A stretch of DNA of 64,000 bases from Verrucomicrobiota bacterium (GTDB lineage Bacteria > Verrucomicrobiota > Verrucomicrobiae > Limisphaerales > UBA11358). Positions 54,187-63,128 of this stretch are shown piece by piece. A program made the position numbers and the translations under genes. The notes under the pieces were generated by a model. That model saw only the letters and a list, made by a program, of their open reading frames with translations, was not told the origin of the DNA and searched no databases. How positions within the stretch are numbered: the first letter of the stretch is position 1; the number at the start of each line of letters is the position of its first letter. Where the stretch lies: assembly GCA_014860005.1 (NCBI GenBank), contig JACZKP010000206.1, positions 34,647 through 98,646 on the forward strand. Reading direction: 5' to 3'.

Positions 54187-55263
54187 ATGCGTTCGGAATT
54201 GTTGACCAACATCTCGCGGATCGTCGTCAAGCTGGGCACCGGGGTGCTCACGGACAGCCGCAAGCAACCCGATCCGGCGCAGTTGGAACAACTCGTCGCG
54301 CAACTCGCCGAGCAACGCAACGCGGGGCGGGAAATCGTCCTCGTCACCTCGGGCGCCGTGGGGGCGGGGATGGGCGTGCTGGGCTACGACAAACGGCCCG
54401 GCGAACTCGCAGTATTGCAGGCGTGCGCCGCCGTCGGGCAAACGCGTCTGATGGCAGTTTACGAACAACTCTTCGCGCGACACGATTTACGCGTCGGGCA
54501 GGTGTTGCTCACGCATGAGGACCTGGAGCACCACGAGCGGCATCTCAATGCCCGCAACACCCTCGTCACGCTGCTCGCCCGCGGTGTTGTGCCCATCATC
54601 AACGAGAATGACGCCATCTCATTCACGGAAATCAAATTTGGCGACAACGACACGCTCTCCGCGCTCGTAGCGTCGCTGCTGCCGGCGGATTTGCTGGTCA
54701 TCCTCACGACCGTGGACGGTGTGATTGAGAATTTTGGCAAGGCCGACCCCCGCACCATTCCGGTCATTGAGCACGTTGACGCCGCGGTCGAGAGCCTGGC
54801 GGGCGGCACAGACAGTGTCACGGCTGTGGGCGGCATGAGTTCCAAGATTCAAGCCGCAAAAATCGTCGTGCGTTCGGGCATTCCGCTGGTCATCGCTTCC
54901 GGTCGAAAAAAGAAGGTGTTGGGTCGCATCCTGGCTGGCGAGACGGAAGGCACGCTGTTCGTGCCGCAACCCACCAAACTCAAAAGCCGCAAGCGTTGGA
55001 TCGCCTTTTTCCATCATCCCAAAGGTGCATTATTTGTAGATGCCGGGGCGAAGCAGGCGTTGCGCGAGAAAAGCAAAAGCCTTTTGCCTCCCGGCGTAGC
55101 GCGCTGCGAGGGTGAGTTTGCCGCCGGCGACGTGGTGCGGATTTGCGACTTGGATGGAATGGAATTCGCGCGCGGCATCGCAAAGTTCGGGGGCGCTGAA
55201 ATCCGCGCCCGCCAGTTGTCGCGGGTGGAACTGGTGCATCGGGATGATCTGGTGATTCTGTGA
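54187..55263 (+). CDS. proB: Glutamate 5-kinase
   Basis: ProB phosphorylates L-glutamate in the first step of proline synthesis. The 358-residue protein shows the amino-acid-kinase fold: VVKLGTGVLTDSRKQPD (start), VTSGAVGAGMGVLGY, QACAAVGQTRLMAVYEQLF, then the kinase end PIINENDAISFTEIKFGDND and TTVDGVI. The GMSSKIQAAKIVVRSGIP block (about 218-235) follows. A C-terminal PUA domain (about 275-355) is present. The start is ATG 54187. No proA or proC is adjacent; the next gene overlaps by four bases. Confidence 0.95.
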   Translation: MRSELLTNISRIVVKLGTGVLTDSRKQPDPAQLEQLVAQLAEQRNAGREIVLVTSGAVGAGMGVLGYDKRPGELAVLQACAAVGQTRLMAVYEQLFARHDLRVGQVLLTHEDLEHHERHLNARNTLVTLLARGVVPIINENDAISFTEIKFGDNDTLSALVASLLPADLLVILTTVDGVIENFGKADPRTIPVIEHVDAAVESLAGGTDSVTAVGGMSSKIQAAKIVVRSGIPLVIASGRKKKVLGRILAGETEGTLFVPQPTKLKSRKRWIAFFHHPKGALFVDAGAKQALREKSKSLLPPGVARCEGEFAAGDVVRICDLDGMEFARGIAKFGGAEIRARQLSRVELVHRDDLVIL

Positions 55264-55862
55264 AGAAAGTTGCGGTTAAGAAAGACCGGGCTTGTTGGCG
55301 CGTTTTGACGCGGCAGGTTGAATGTTCTGAGCCGCACAAAGCGTGGGACGCAGCGCAGGAGTTAAGCGATCGGAATCTTAAACAAACAGTTGGCCCCCTT
55401 TTGCAGGTCATGCGGTCTGCTAAATCTGCTGCAAACCGAGAAGCGGCCGCTTATGCGCTCACTTGGATGTATCGCAGGGAGTTGATCCCCGACTTCGCCG
55501 AGTGTGTCGCGGATGAGACCCAACCGGAAACGGTTCGGGGACAGGCCGCCGAAGCGCTTGCCTACTTGGGAAGTTACGTTCGCCGCAACTCCCGTTTGTT
55601 CAAACTCTCAGAGGACACACTGCTTCTGAACCTGACCGCGGCTTCGCCAGTGGTGCGGTTTTGGTGCTGCTTCGCTCTTGGGAGCATGCGATCTGAGCGG
55701 GCCATCAAACCACTTGCCAGGCTCCGCCGGAGTGATCACATCGTTTGTCCGGGCTGGTGGAAAGTCAGCGAAGAAGCAGCCGACGCATTGCACCACATTC
55801 GCACCGGGAGTTGGCCCGAGCATACCCGTGAGACCACCTCATTACCGCAAAAGACCGGATGA
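55260..55862 (+). CDS. HEAT-repeat protein
   Basis: The 200-residue protein has alpha-helical HEAT-like repeats: VGPLLQVMRSAKSAANREAA, VRGQAAEALAYLGSYVRRN and VRFWCCFALGSMRSERAIK. These repeats mediate protein contacts, and small HEAT proteins often act as scaffolds or lyases for phycobilins or related targets; no such function can be assigned here. It starts with GTG at 55260, overlapping the proB stop by four bases, and is followed by mazG after 6 bases, so the three are probably one operon. Confidence 0.6.
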   Translation: MKKVAVKKDRACWRVLTRQVECSEPHKAWDAAQELSDRNLKQTVGPLLQVMRSAKSAANREAAAYALTWMYRRELIPDFAECVADETQPETVRGQAAEALAYLGSYVRRNSRLFKLSEDTLLLNLTAASPVVRFWCCFALGSMRSERAIKPLARLRRSDHIVCPGWWKVSEEAADALHHIRTGSWPEHTRETTSLPQKTG

Positions 55863-55868
55863 CCAAGC

Positions 55869-56516
55869 ATGAAGCGCAAGCCTGCCATTGAGGATTTGCT
55901 GAAAGTCATGGCCCGCCTCCGTGCGCCGGACGGTTGCCCGTGGGATCGCGAGCAAAATCACAAGACCCTGCGCCGCCACGCCATCGAGGAGGTTTATGAA
56001 TTGATTGATGCCATTGAAGCAGGCGACGACCACGAAATGGCGGAGGAACTCGGGGACCTTTTGTTGCAAGTCGTCTTCCACTGTCAGATGGCGAAGGAAC
56101 GCGGCGCGTTTGATTTCGAGAACGTCTGCCGCGTGCTCGTTGACAAACTGATCCGCCGGCATCCGCACGTATTCGGTGATCTCAAAGTCCAGGACGTGGA
56201 CACGGTCTGGGCGAACTGGGAAAAAATAAAGCACGCCGAAAAGCTGGGCACACGTCACGAGCGCCCGTCAGCACTGGATGGCATCCCCAAACATCTGCCG
56301 GCTTTGTTGCGCGCGGAGAAACTGGTGAAGAAAGCGCGGAAAGCTCACCTGCTGACTGAGCGTAAGACCCGCCGCAAGCCCACCAAGTCTGCTATCGCGA
56401 AACAGCTATTCGCCCTCACGCAAGAGGCGCAACGCCACGGCTGGTCGGCGGAAGAATTATTGTGGGCGGAAACAAAAAAAGTTGAGCGCGTTCTGCGCCG
56501 GCGTGAAGGGCGATGA
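55869..56516 (+). CDS. mazG: Nucleoside triphosphate pyrophosphohydrolase MazG
   Basis: MazG hydrolyses (d)NTPs to NMP and PPi. The 215-residue protein has the MazG core DGCPWDREQNHKTLRRHAIE (about 18-37), EEVYELIDAIEAGDDHEMAE (acidic E-x-x-E-x-x-D metal cluster), and ELGDLLLQVVFHCQMAKE. A second conserved block (RRHPHVFGDLKVQDVDTVWA and NWEKIKHAEK) follows. The C-terminal part is more variable (KTRRKPTKSAIAKQLF). Length is somewhat shorter than E. coli MazG. The start is ATG 55869. Confidence 0.93.
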   Translation: MKRKPAIEDLLKVMARLRAPDGCPWDREQNHKTLRRHAIEEVYELIDAIEAGDDHEMAEELGDLLLQVVFHCQMAKERGAFDFENVCRVLVDKLIRRHPHVFGDLKVQDVDTVWANWEKIKHAEKLGTRHERPSALDGIPKHLPALLRAEKLVKKARKAHLLTERKTRRKPTKSAIAKQLFALTQEAQRHGWSAEELLWAETKKVERVLRRREGR

Positions 56517-56581
56517 GCTTTAAGTGAGGCGGCGTGGATGGGGATGCGCCCCCCTGATGCTGTTTCGGAGTCCGGATCAAG

Positions 56582-58534
56582 CTACGCGTAGCAGCGAATT
56601 TCATACACCCGTGCCGTGTCCGCACCGTTCGTGGCGCTGATAAGCAGGCGGAGAGAATTCGCTTCCACCGCTGCGAATGTGTGACGGTTCAATCGCTGAT
56701 GGTTCCCGGTCACCTTGGCGAGTGAATGGCGCGTGCCCGCAGCATCGGTGTAGAACAGTTCATAATCCCGCACGGTTTCCGGCTGCGGGCCGCGAATCAT
56801 CCGCTTCGTGGTGCTGTCCGAAGCGCTCAGGGTCAGTTCGCGGTGGAAGCCAGTGTCGAAGGTGATTTGCACGTGACGGATTTTCTGAGGTTGCGCCCAC
56901 GTTAGTTCAATCCACGCCCCATCCGCCGCCATTTTGCCGGCCCAGAGATGTTCCGTCTGCTTGGGCAGATCGCGCACGTAACCGTTGAGGACGTGATCAG
57001 CATCCGCGCCGGGCTGTTCGTCGGAAGCGCTCACTTCCGCGGCGCGCGCCACATCCGCCGGGTCGGTGTGCCGGCGGCGGATGATGGTTTGATCGTCGCG
57101 TAAGAGCGTCCGTTGCAATTCGTGCAACCGCGCTTCATCGTTCGCCAGTTCGCGTGGCAGAATTCCCTTCCGCGCACAAAGCGCCGCCGCCGTGCCGGCG
57201 GCCTGACCGATGACGGAACACGTTGCCATCACGCGCGTGGAGGTGAACGCAACGTGCGTGGCGCTGAGATTGCGCCCGGCCATCATCAGGTTGCGGATGT
57301 TTTTGCTGTACATCGAACACAACGGAATGTTGTAAGGCTCGGCCATGCGAATCTGCCGCGCCGGACGTTCCTGCCATTTGTCGAAACCGCTCGGCGGATG
57401 ATCATCCATGGACCAACCACCGATCGCCACCGCGTCCGGAAAATCGGGATTCTTTCCTTCGAGATCGTGTTGCGTCAGGATGTGATCACCCACAATGCGC
57501 CGCGAGCCGCGCTTGCCGGGAATCATGCCCACCCAATCCATGCCCCAGTGGGCGCTGTCCGGTTTGTCACCGGAATTCTTGATGTAATCCCAGACGCCCA
57601 TGACGATGGCCAGCAACTCGAAGCGGATGCGTTCGTTGTCGCGAATCGGGTCAATCTGACCGCCCCACTCGATCCACCAGTAGCCGTATTCCCAGGTGTT
57701 GACCGGCCGAAACTGGAGCTGGCCCTTGTGAACCTTGCGCGCCCACTTGGGTGGCGTGAAGGGCACGGGCTTCCCATAATTGCGCGACGTGAAAAGAATG
57801 CTCGAACCGAGCGTCTGACCATCCGCCTGGTTCAACGCGAGCGATTCATTGAACTCGCTTTTCGCCTCGCGGCCCCCGCGCATTTCCGCGCCGGCTTCCA
57901 AACCCAGCCGGCAATCGCCCGTGCAATCGAGAAACAACTTGGACCGAATGCGATAAAGATGCTCGGTCTTGTCGCAGCGCACCATGACCTGCTGAATCAA
58001 GCCGTCTTTCGTCTCGGCGGCGAACAGCGGGCTATCGAGCAGCAGCGTGATGTTCGGCTCGCTTTTGACCTTGTCGTAGAGCAACAAGTCCCACAGCTCC
58101 CAACTGCGATGCGGATTGTTCGCCGCGTCGTCGAGCCGGAATTCCTCGATCAAGCCGCCCTCACGCCAACCGGGCCGCCCGCCATGGATGTCCGCGCCGA
58201 CGATGTGCATTTTCACCTCGCTCGAAGCATTGCCGCCGAGACGCGAGCGATCCTGGACCAGCACCACCTTTGCGCCATTGCGCGCGGCGGCAATCGCCGC
58301 GCACACACCGGCCATGCCGCCGCCGGACACGAACACGTCGCAGGACAAATCCACCAACGTCATGTGCGGTTCACCCGCGAAACGCTCCGCGCCGGACACG
58401 GGCGGGGCCACGGCATCAAACGCGTTGGAGATTTCTTCGCGGGTGGGCGGCGTGCCGGCCAGACCATCCACGCGAACCATGACGGAATACCCGGTTGCGG
58501 CACCGGCCAGAGAGAGAAAATGGCGTCGGTTCAT
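56582..58534 (-). CDS. Exported FAD-dependent oxidoreductase with C-terminal discoidin-like domain
   Basis: The 650-residue protein has a signal (RRHFLSLAGAATGYSVMV) that starts with a twin Arg. An FAD-dependent_oxidored_2-type Rossmann domain follows (VFVSGGGMAGVCAAIAAARN, then VVLVQDRSRLGGNASSEVKM). A conserved region with FLDCTGDCRLGLEAGAEMRG, NIRNLMMAGRNLSATHVAF and the family ending near RVMATCSVIGQAAGTAAALC comes next. The last 150 residues look like a galactose-binding, discoidin-like domain (ADGAWIELTWAQPQKIRHV). ATG 58534 is preferred over an upstream ATG at 58585 because it begins the signal. It probably acts on a sugar or polysaccharide in the periplasm. Confidence 0.85.
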   Translation of the reverse strand: MNRRHFLSLAGAATGYSVMVRVDGLAGTPPTREEISNAFDAVAPPVSGAERFAGEPHMTLVDLSCDVFVSGGGMAGVCAAIAAARNGAKVVLVQDRSRLGGNASSEVKMHIVGADIHGGRPGWREGGLIEEFRLDDAANNPHRSWELWDLLLYDKVKSEPNITLLLDSPLFAAETKDGLIQQVMVRCDKTEHLYRIRSKLFLDCTGDCRLGLEAGAEMRGGREAKSEFNESLALNQADGQTLGSSILFTSRNYGKPVPFTPPKWARKVHKGQLQFRPVNTWEYGYWWIEWGGQIDPIRDNERIRFELLAIVMGVWDYIKNSGDKPDSAHWGMDWVGMIPGKRGSRRIVGDHILTQHDLEGKNPDFPDAVAIGGWSMDDHPPSGFDKWQERPARQIRMAEPYNIPLCSMYSKNIRNLMMAGRNLSATHVAFTSTRVMATCSVIGQAAGTAAALCARKGILPRELANDEARLHELQRTLLRDDQTIIRRRHTDPADVARAAEVSASDEQPGADADHVLNGYVRDLPKQTEHLWAGKMAADGAWIELTWAQPQKIRHVQITFDTGFHRELTLSASDSTTKRMIRGPQPETVRDYELFYTDAAGTRHSLAKVTGNHQRLNRHTFAAVEANSLRLLISATNGADTARVYEIRCYA

Positions 58535-58679
58535 TTGCGAGAGCAACGATAGTGAACGCACGCCGCCGCGCAACGCCGGAATCATGGCCCGGTGAGGGCA
58601 GGGGTTAAAAACAAGGTTGGCTTGCGGGATGGTTTTCTGATTTCAATGACCGGGTGATTAACCACACATTACGGCTGCC

Positions 58680-59651
58680 ATGCATGCAAGGAACGATTCG
58701 CTGAAACTGGTTTGCCGCCTGCTCCTGGTGGGCTTGGCCATGGTGATTTCCCTGAAGACCCAGGCAACCGAACCGCCGACCTCCTATCTGTTCTCCTATT
58801 TTCGCGGCAACGGCGAGAGTGGTCTGCATCTGGCGTGGAGCCGCGACGGTTACCGATGGGAGGCGCTCAACGAAGGCAAAAGCCTGCTCACGCCAAAGGT
58901 GGGCGAGTCCAGGTTGATGCGCGATCCCTGTTTGCTGCGCGGGCCGGACGGGACTTTTCACATGGTCTGGACGACTTCGTGGCAGGGCAAGACCATCGGT
59001 TATGCCTCGTCGAAAGATCTGGTCCAGTGGTCCGAGCAACAGGCGATTCCCGTGATGGCGCACGAGCCGGGCGCATTGAACTGCTGGGCGCCGGAAATCG
59101 TGTGGGACGGGAAACGCCAGGAGTTCCTGATCTTTTGGGCGACCACCATTCCGGGTCGCTTTCCAGAAACCGACGGCCAGGGTGATGACAAATACAATCA
59201 TCGCATGTACTCCACCACCACCAGTGATTTCCAGAAGTTCACGCCCACGAGACTGTTTTACGATCCCGGATTCAACGTGATTGACGCCACAATTCTACCG
59301 GCGTTGGGACGATATTATCTCATCATCAAAGACGAGACGCGTCATCCACCCAGGAAGCATCTCCGCCTGGCTTCCAGCGACGACATCGCCGGGCCCTATG
59401 TGAATCTCTCCGCGCCTTTCACGCGGGATTGGGTGGAAGGTCCGAGTGCGATTCAGATTGGTGACCGGTTTTTTGTTTATTACGACGCTTACACCACGCA
59501 TCGTTACGAGGGGAAACGCTCGAAGGATTTGCAGCATTGGGAAGACATCACGGACCAACTCTCGTTTCCGCGCGGTGCCCGGCACGGCACCGTCATCGCC
59601 GTGCCCACGGAGTTTTTGAACCGGTTGCGGAGCGCGACGAGTGGGAAGTAA
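58680..59651 (+). CDS. GH43-like glycosyl hydrolase
   Basis: The 323-residue exported protein (signal at about 1-30) has a five-bladed propeller pattern: LHLAWSRDGYRWEALNEG, MRDPCLLRGPDGTFHMVWTT, GYASSKDLVQWSEQQ, CWAPEIVWDGKRQEFLIFWA, FNVIDATILPALGRYYLIIK and VEGPSAIQIGDRFFVYYDAY. The Asp in RDP, the Asp in VIDATI and the Glu in VEGPSA sit where GH43/GH32-type enzymes carry their three catalytic acids. It probably cleaves an arabinose-, xylose- or galactose-containing polysaccharide. It is monocistronic and divergent from the FAD oxidoreductase. Confidence 0.8.
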   Translation: MHARNDSLKLVCRLLLVGLAMVISLKTQATEPPTSYLFSYFRGNGESGLHLAWSRDGYRWEALNEGKSLLTPKVGESRLMRDPCLLRGPDGTFHMVWTTSWQGKTIGYASSKDLVQWSEQQAIPVMAHEPGALNCWAPEIVWDGKRQEFLIFWATTIPGRFPETDGQGDDKYNHRMYSTTTSDFQKFTPTRLFYDPGFNVIDATILPALGRYYLIIKDETRHPPRKHLRLASSDDIAGPYVNLSAPFTRDWVEGPSAIQIGDRFFVYYDAYTTHRYEGKRSKDLQHWEDITDQLSFPRGARHGTVIAVPTEFLNRLRSATSGK

Positions 59652-59776
59652 CACTGCAATACCGACGGACTCAACCCAAGCCGCCATCGCGCTCACCAAA
59701 CGGTCCCGGAGTTCCGCCATGTCCTGGAGTGCGCCCGTTCCTGCGGCGCTTTTGCAGACGTTGAACGGGTGCGCTG

Positions 59777-60043
59777 CTATTCCGTCGTCAGAAACGGCGG
59801 GATCGGGCAATCCAGCGTGTCGGCGATGGCCCGGAGCAGTTCCGCTTCGCGTTCCTGAATCACGCCGTCCGCGCCCACGACGTGGACGCACGCATCAAGC
59901 AGGTTCTTTTTGATCTGCGGCGCGGCTTGCGCCAGGCCGTTCAGCGCGGTGTCAATGTGCGCCAGACCGCATTGGGCGCGCGGCAGCAGGGCAACGGCAC
60001 CATTCGGCGAACGCAGATGACCCGCATCCGCGGCGGCCGGTTG
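59777..60043 (-). pseudogene. C-terminal fragment of an M48 metallopeptidase-like protein
   Basis: The minus strand is open from a stop at 60044-60046 down to a TAG at 59777-59779. It reads ALLPRAQCGLAHIDTALNGL, then APQIKKNLLDACVHVVGADG, VIQEREAELLRAIADTLDCP and IPPFLTTE. This is the typical C-terminus of large M48-family membrane peptidases: a TerB-like helical tail with A-D-G-V-I and an E-A-E-L-L-R-A-I-A-D-x-L-D-C-P ending. No start, membrane or HExxH part exists, so it is a fragment. The same DNA overlaps the SGNH remnant on the other strand at its upper end. Confidence 0.55.
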
Positions 60044-60238
60044 TTATTGGTGACCTGTCCGTACGCGGACCTAGCGTTGAGATTCAAGTCCGTCCACGAG
60101 CAACTGGATCAATTCTGGCAGGAGCAAGGGATTCCGCACCTGGACCTAAAACCCACCGTGGCCACCGCGCCGCACAACATCACCGCGCGACTCGCCGCCA
60201 CAGGCAACGCTGCGAACCATCCCCACCGCCTGGATTAG
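60017..60238 (+). pseudogene. C-terminal fragment of an SGNH hydrolase-like protein
   Basis: Residues of this short frame read FKSVHEQLDQFWQEQGIPHL then DLKPTVATAPHNITARL, close to the end of exported SGNH/GDSL hydrolases (a helix, then G-I-P-H-L-D-L). The catalytic D-x-x-H would normally follow within the next 20-30 residues; here the frame ends in a degenerate N-A-A-N-H-P-H. The N-terminal GDSL motif is absent. It is likely a decayed gene tail, in the same stretch as the M48 fragment. Confidence 0.45.
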
Positions 60239-60330
60239 CAAAAGTGGGCAGAATCTTGCCTTGACAGGCAACATGGAAAGGAGTTCGCTCGGCGCATCAG
60301 TCGGGCGAATCCAATGAACACACTCACCCT

Positions 60331-61140
60331 ATGAAAAACCGCAAACGGCTGTTCGCGATCCTCGCCCTCACGTCTGTAGTCTTGTTTAGCGCTCTTAACG
60401 TCCACGCCCAAAACGTAGTGCTTTTTTCTGATGGATTCGAAACGGGACTCGCGCGATGGACTGGATTTGATGGAGGTTTATCGACCGGCTTTGTTACACC
60501 AGACCCTCTTGGTTCCGGCTCACTGGTCTTGTCATTCAGCGGCACCCGCTTTAATGGCGATATGTTCACCCTTTCACCTATCAGCGTTTCCGGGGCGACG
60601 TCCGTTAAAGTTCGTTTCGATTATTTGGGGAAAGCCGTAGTTGGGTCCAGCCCGGATAACTTCGGCGGCTTTATTGGCTTGGCTACGACTCTCACTCAAC
60701 CGAGCGGGACATGGATTGGAGGTACGTTGTTAAGCGCGGTCAATGGATCTGGGTTTCAAGGAATCCACATTGTTGACGATGGCAGTTGGCATTCCTACGA
60801 GGTCGATGTTACTTCCGTTATTCAGAGCAACGATTGGAGTTCCATATATGTTAAGCTCGAAGATTGGGGCGGTGCAGGACCAGCGGGAGATGTTTTCTTT
60901 GATAACATAAGCGTTATCGCTACTTTTCAGCCGCGTGTGGACCTGATTAAAGCCGTTAAGCCTTATTTCTCCAACCTGATCGTTGGTACAAAGTACCAAT
61001 TGCAGGTGTCGGGCGACATGAGCGTATGGACGAATCAAGGCTCACCATTCACAGCGACCAACACGGGCATAGTCCTACCGCAGTATTCGGACGTGGGTAA
61101 TTGGGGCGGTTTGTTTTTCCGGTTGGAGCCGTCTCCTTGA
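60331..61140 (+). CDS. Exported beta-sandwich protein with a 63-residue C-terminal module
   Basis: The 269-residue protein has a signal peptide (LFAILALTSVVLFSALNVHA). A beta-sandwich, possibly carbohydrate-binding, domain follows at about 30-200 (FSDGFETGLARWTGF, VSGATSVKVRFDYLGK, DGSWHSYEVDVTSVI). Residues 207-269 form a module (VKPYFSNLIVGTKYQLQVSG to LFFRLEPSP) that is also found at the C-terminus of the next gene. It has no catalytic motifs. It is 115 bases from the next gene, same strand. The DNA is AT-richer than most of the window. Confidence 0.65.
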   Translation: MKNRKRLFAILALTSVVLFSALNVHAQNVVLFSDGFETGLARWTGFDGGLSTGFVTPDPLGSGSLVLSFSGTRFNGDMFTLSPISVSGATSVKVRFDYLGKAVVGSSPDNFGGFIGLATTLTQPSGTWIGGTLLSAVNGSGFQGIHIVDDGSWHSYEVDVTSVIQSNDWSSIYVKLEDWGGAGPAGDVFFDNISVIATFQPRVDLIKAVKPYFSNLIVGTKYQLQVSGDMSVWTNQGSPFTATNTGIVLPQYSDVGNWGGLFFRLEPSP

Positions 61141-61255
61141 CGGTAAGAAATCAAAACTGCATGTGCCAACAATTGTTTAGCACTGAACCAAACACCCAGA
61201 TAAATTCTGGGCAAGCATGGTTCTCGGTGCCGAAAAGCCCAGTGGATAATCCAGA

Positions 61256-63121
61256 ATGAAAACTCAATTGGTAAGCGCAATCTGTGCAATAACTGCATTG
61301 TTGTCGGCAACGGCCGCAGCAAATGCACAAGCCCCGAGTTCGGTCGCAGGCTGTGGGGTTTTAGTCGAGGTCATGGAAGGAACATATCCTTTTTCCGATG
61401 GCGGATACAGTGTGCTTCTCCCAGCCAATTCAGGTAGTAGTTACCAAATAATTGATATTGGCTACATCAGCGGCAGTACTGGGACGTACAATTACATTGT
61501 GAATAGTTCTTCCACTGCAACCATGAACATGAATGATTCCTCTATCGGTTCAGGCATTATAACTCTGTGGTTTTCAAGCCCCCCGTATGGCAGTTATCAT
61601 GTCACGACCAGTGCATATCCGGGTGCCTATCAAGACGGATATTTTAGCTTTGCTTGGGTCGACGCACCGAGTTCTCTCGCAGGCAAATCGTTTCGATGCA
61701 GCGTAAATGCTGGGGATGACCCGTATGCCTACTGCGGTTCATATACAATGACGTTCTCGGCGTCAGGAAATACTTATGTCGTCATTGACAATTTTAGCGG
61801 TTGCGTGGCCAACAGTTCGGGAACCTATTCTTATTCATTCGCTAACAGGAGCACTGGGAAAATTCAAGCGACCGACTCGATTTCTGGTGCAGGCACTGCC
61901 TATCTAGGTTTTAAAAATGAGCGTGAGGGATTTTACGCGATCACTCAAACTTCAACGGGTGGATTCCAAGTAGGTACTTTTCGAGTGTTGGACACAATCC
62001 CGCCAACAGTTTCGATTACTAACCCGCCTAGCGCTAGGACGTACACAAGTGTCCAGACGGTAAACATCGGGGCGAGCGCTTCGGACGATGTGGGCGTGGT
62101 ATGGGTGCAGTTCTACGATGGCTCGACGCACATAGATAACGACTCATTTCCCCCCTACTCTTACGACTGGTCGTTAGGCGGTGCTGCCAACGGGCCGCAT
62201 GTGTGGACCGTCCGCGCCTACGATGCTGCTGGTAACATCTCGACCTCCAGTCCAGTCACCTTGACTGTGAGCATTGATACCACACTACCGACAGTCGCCA
62301 TCTCCAGCCCAACGAACGGGGCCAATTTCACCACAGCGACAACAACTGTCTCAGGCACCGCCAGCGGCCCTGGCTCGCCAAGCAGTGGTCTGAGCCGGGT
62401 GGAAGTGCGCCTCAATGGGGGCAGTTGGACAAACGCTACAGGCACGACCAGTTGGACACGCAGCGTGACGCTGTTGCCGTGCGGAAACAAAATCGAGGCT
62501 CGGAGTCTCGATATGGCGGGTAATTACTCCGCCATAGCTTCAAACTTTGTCACCTACACGCCTGCCAATGCAGTTCCGAATACCCCGACCAATGTCTCGC
62601 CGGCAAACGGGGCCAAGAACGTTTCGCTGACCCCCTTACTGCAAGCAAGTCCTTTTCTGGATCCAGACCCGCCCTGCATCGGTGACATTCACGCCGCAAG
62701 CCAGTGGCAGGTGCTGAACAGCCCAGGCAACATCATCGTCGCGGACAGCGGCACCAACACCATGAATAAGCTCAGTTGGACGGTTCCGGCGGCGACGCTG
62801 TATTCCGGTAGCAATTATCAATGGCAGGTTCGCTATCGAGACAGCCGCGACGGGTGGAGCAGTTTTTCGACTCGGACTTTCTTTACCAACGGCAGTCCAG
62901 CGGGCACTGTCACCAACAGCGGCTTAATCAGATCCGTCAAGCCGGTTCTTGAAGGTCTTGTTAGAGGAACGAATTACCAGTTGCAGGTTTCGGGTGACTT
63001 GTTGACATGGACGAACCACGGCGTTCCATTCGTCGCAACCAACAGCAGCATGTTCTACCCTCAATACTGGAACGTGGACGACTGGGGCAAACTGTACTTC
63101 CGGCTGCAATTCGCGCCTTAA
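61256..63121 (+). CDS. Exported Ig-like repeat protein with the same 63-residue C-terminal module
   Basis: The 621-residue protein has a signal peptide (about 1-24). The N-terminal half (about 30-245) contains two repeated beta units with Cys residues (GVLVEVMEGTYPFSDGGYSV and SFRCSVNAGDDPYAYCGSYT). Two bacterial Ig-like domains follow at about 245-345 (PTVSITNPPSARTYTSVQTV, then AYDAAGNIS) and 345-440 (PTVAISSPTNGANFTTATTT, ending LDMAGNYS). A fibronectin-like domain runs at about 445-550 (TPTNVSPANGAKNVSLTPLL; NYQWQVRYRDSRDGW). Residues 559-621 match the module of the gene at 60331. It is likely a surface or secreted structural protein; the function is unknown. Confidence 0.7.
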   Translation: MKTQLVSAICAITALLSATAAANAQAPSSVAGCGVLVEVMEGTYPFSDGGYSVLLPANSGSSYQIIDIGYISGSTGTYNYIVNSSSTATMNMNDSSIGSGIITLWFSSPPYGSYHVTTSAYPGAYQDGYFSFAWVDAPSSLAGKSFRCSVNAGDDPYAYCGSYTMTFSASGNTYVVIDNFSGCVANSSGTYSYSFANRSTGKIQATDSISGAGTAYLGFKNEREGFYAITQTSTGGFQVGTFRVLDTIPPTVSITNPPSARTYTSVQTVNIGASASDDVGVVWVQFYDGSTHIDNDSFPPYSYDWSLGGAANGPHVWTVRAYDAAGNISTSSPVTLTVSIDTTLPTVAISSPTNGANFTTATTTVSGTASGPGSPSSGLSRVEVRLNGGSWTNATGTTSWTRSVTLLPCGNKIEARSLDMAGNYSAIASNFVTYTPANAVPNTPTNVSPANGAKNVSLTPLLQASPFLDPDPPCIGDIHAASQWQVLNSPGNIIVADSGTNTMNKLSWTVPAATLYSGSNYQWQVRYRDSRDGWSSFSTRTFFTNGSPAGTVTNSGLIRSVKPVLEGLVRGTNYQLQVSGDLLTWTNHGVPFVATNSSMFYPQYWNVDDWGKLYFRLQFAP

Positions 63122-63128
63122 ATCTCAG

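Noticed and set aside
57113..58552. A 479-codon plus-strand frame opposite the FAD oxidoreductase.
   Set aside because: It is a shadow of a well-supported minus-strand gene with Rossmann and discoidin-like domains.
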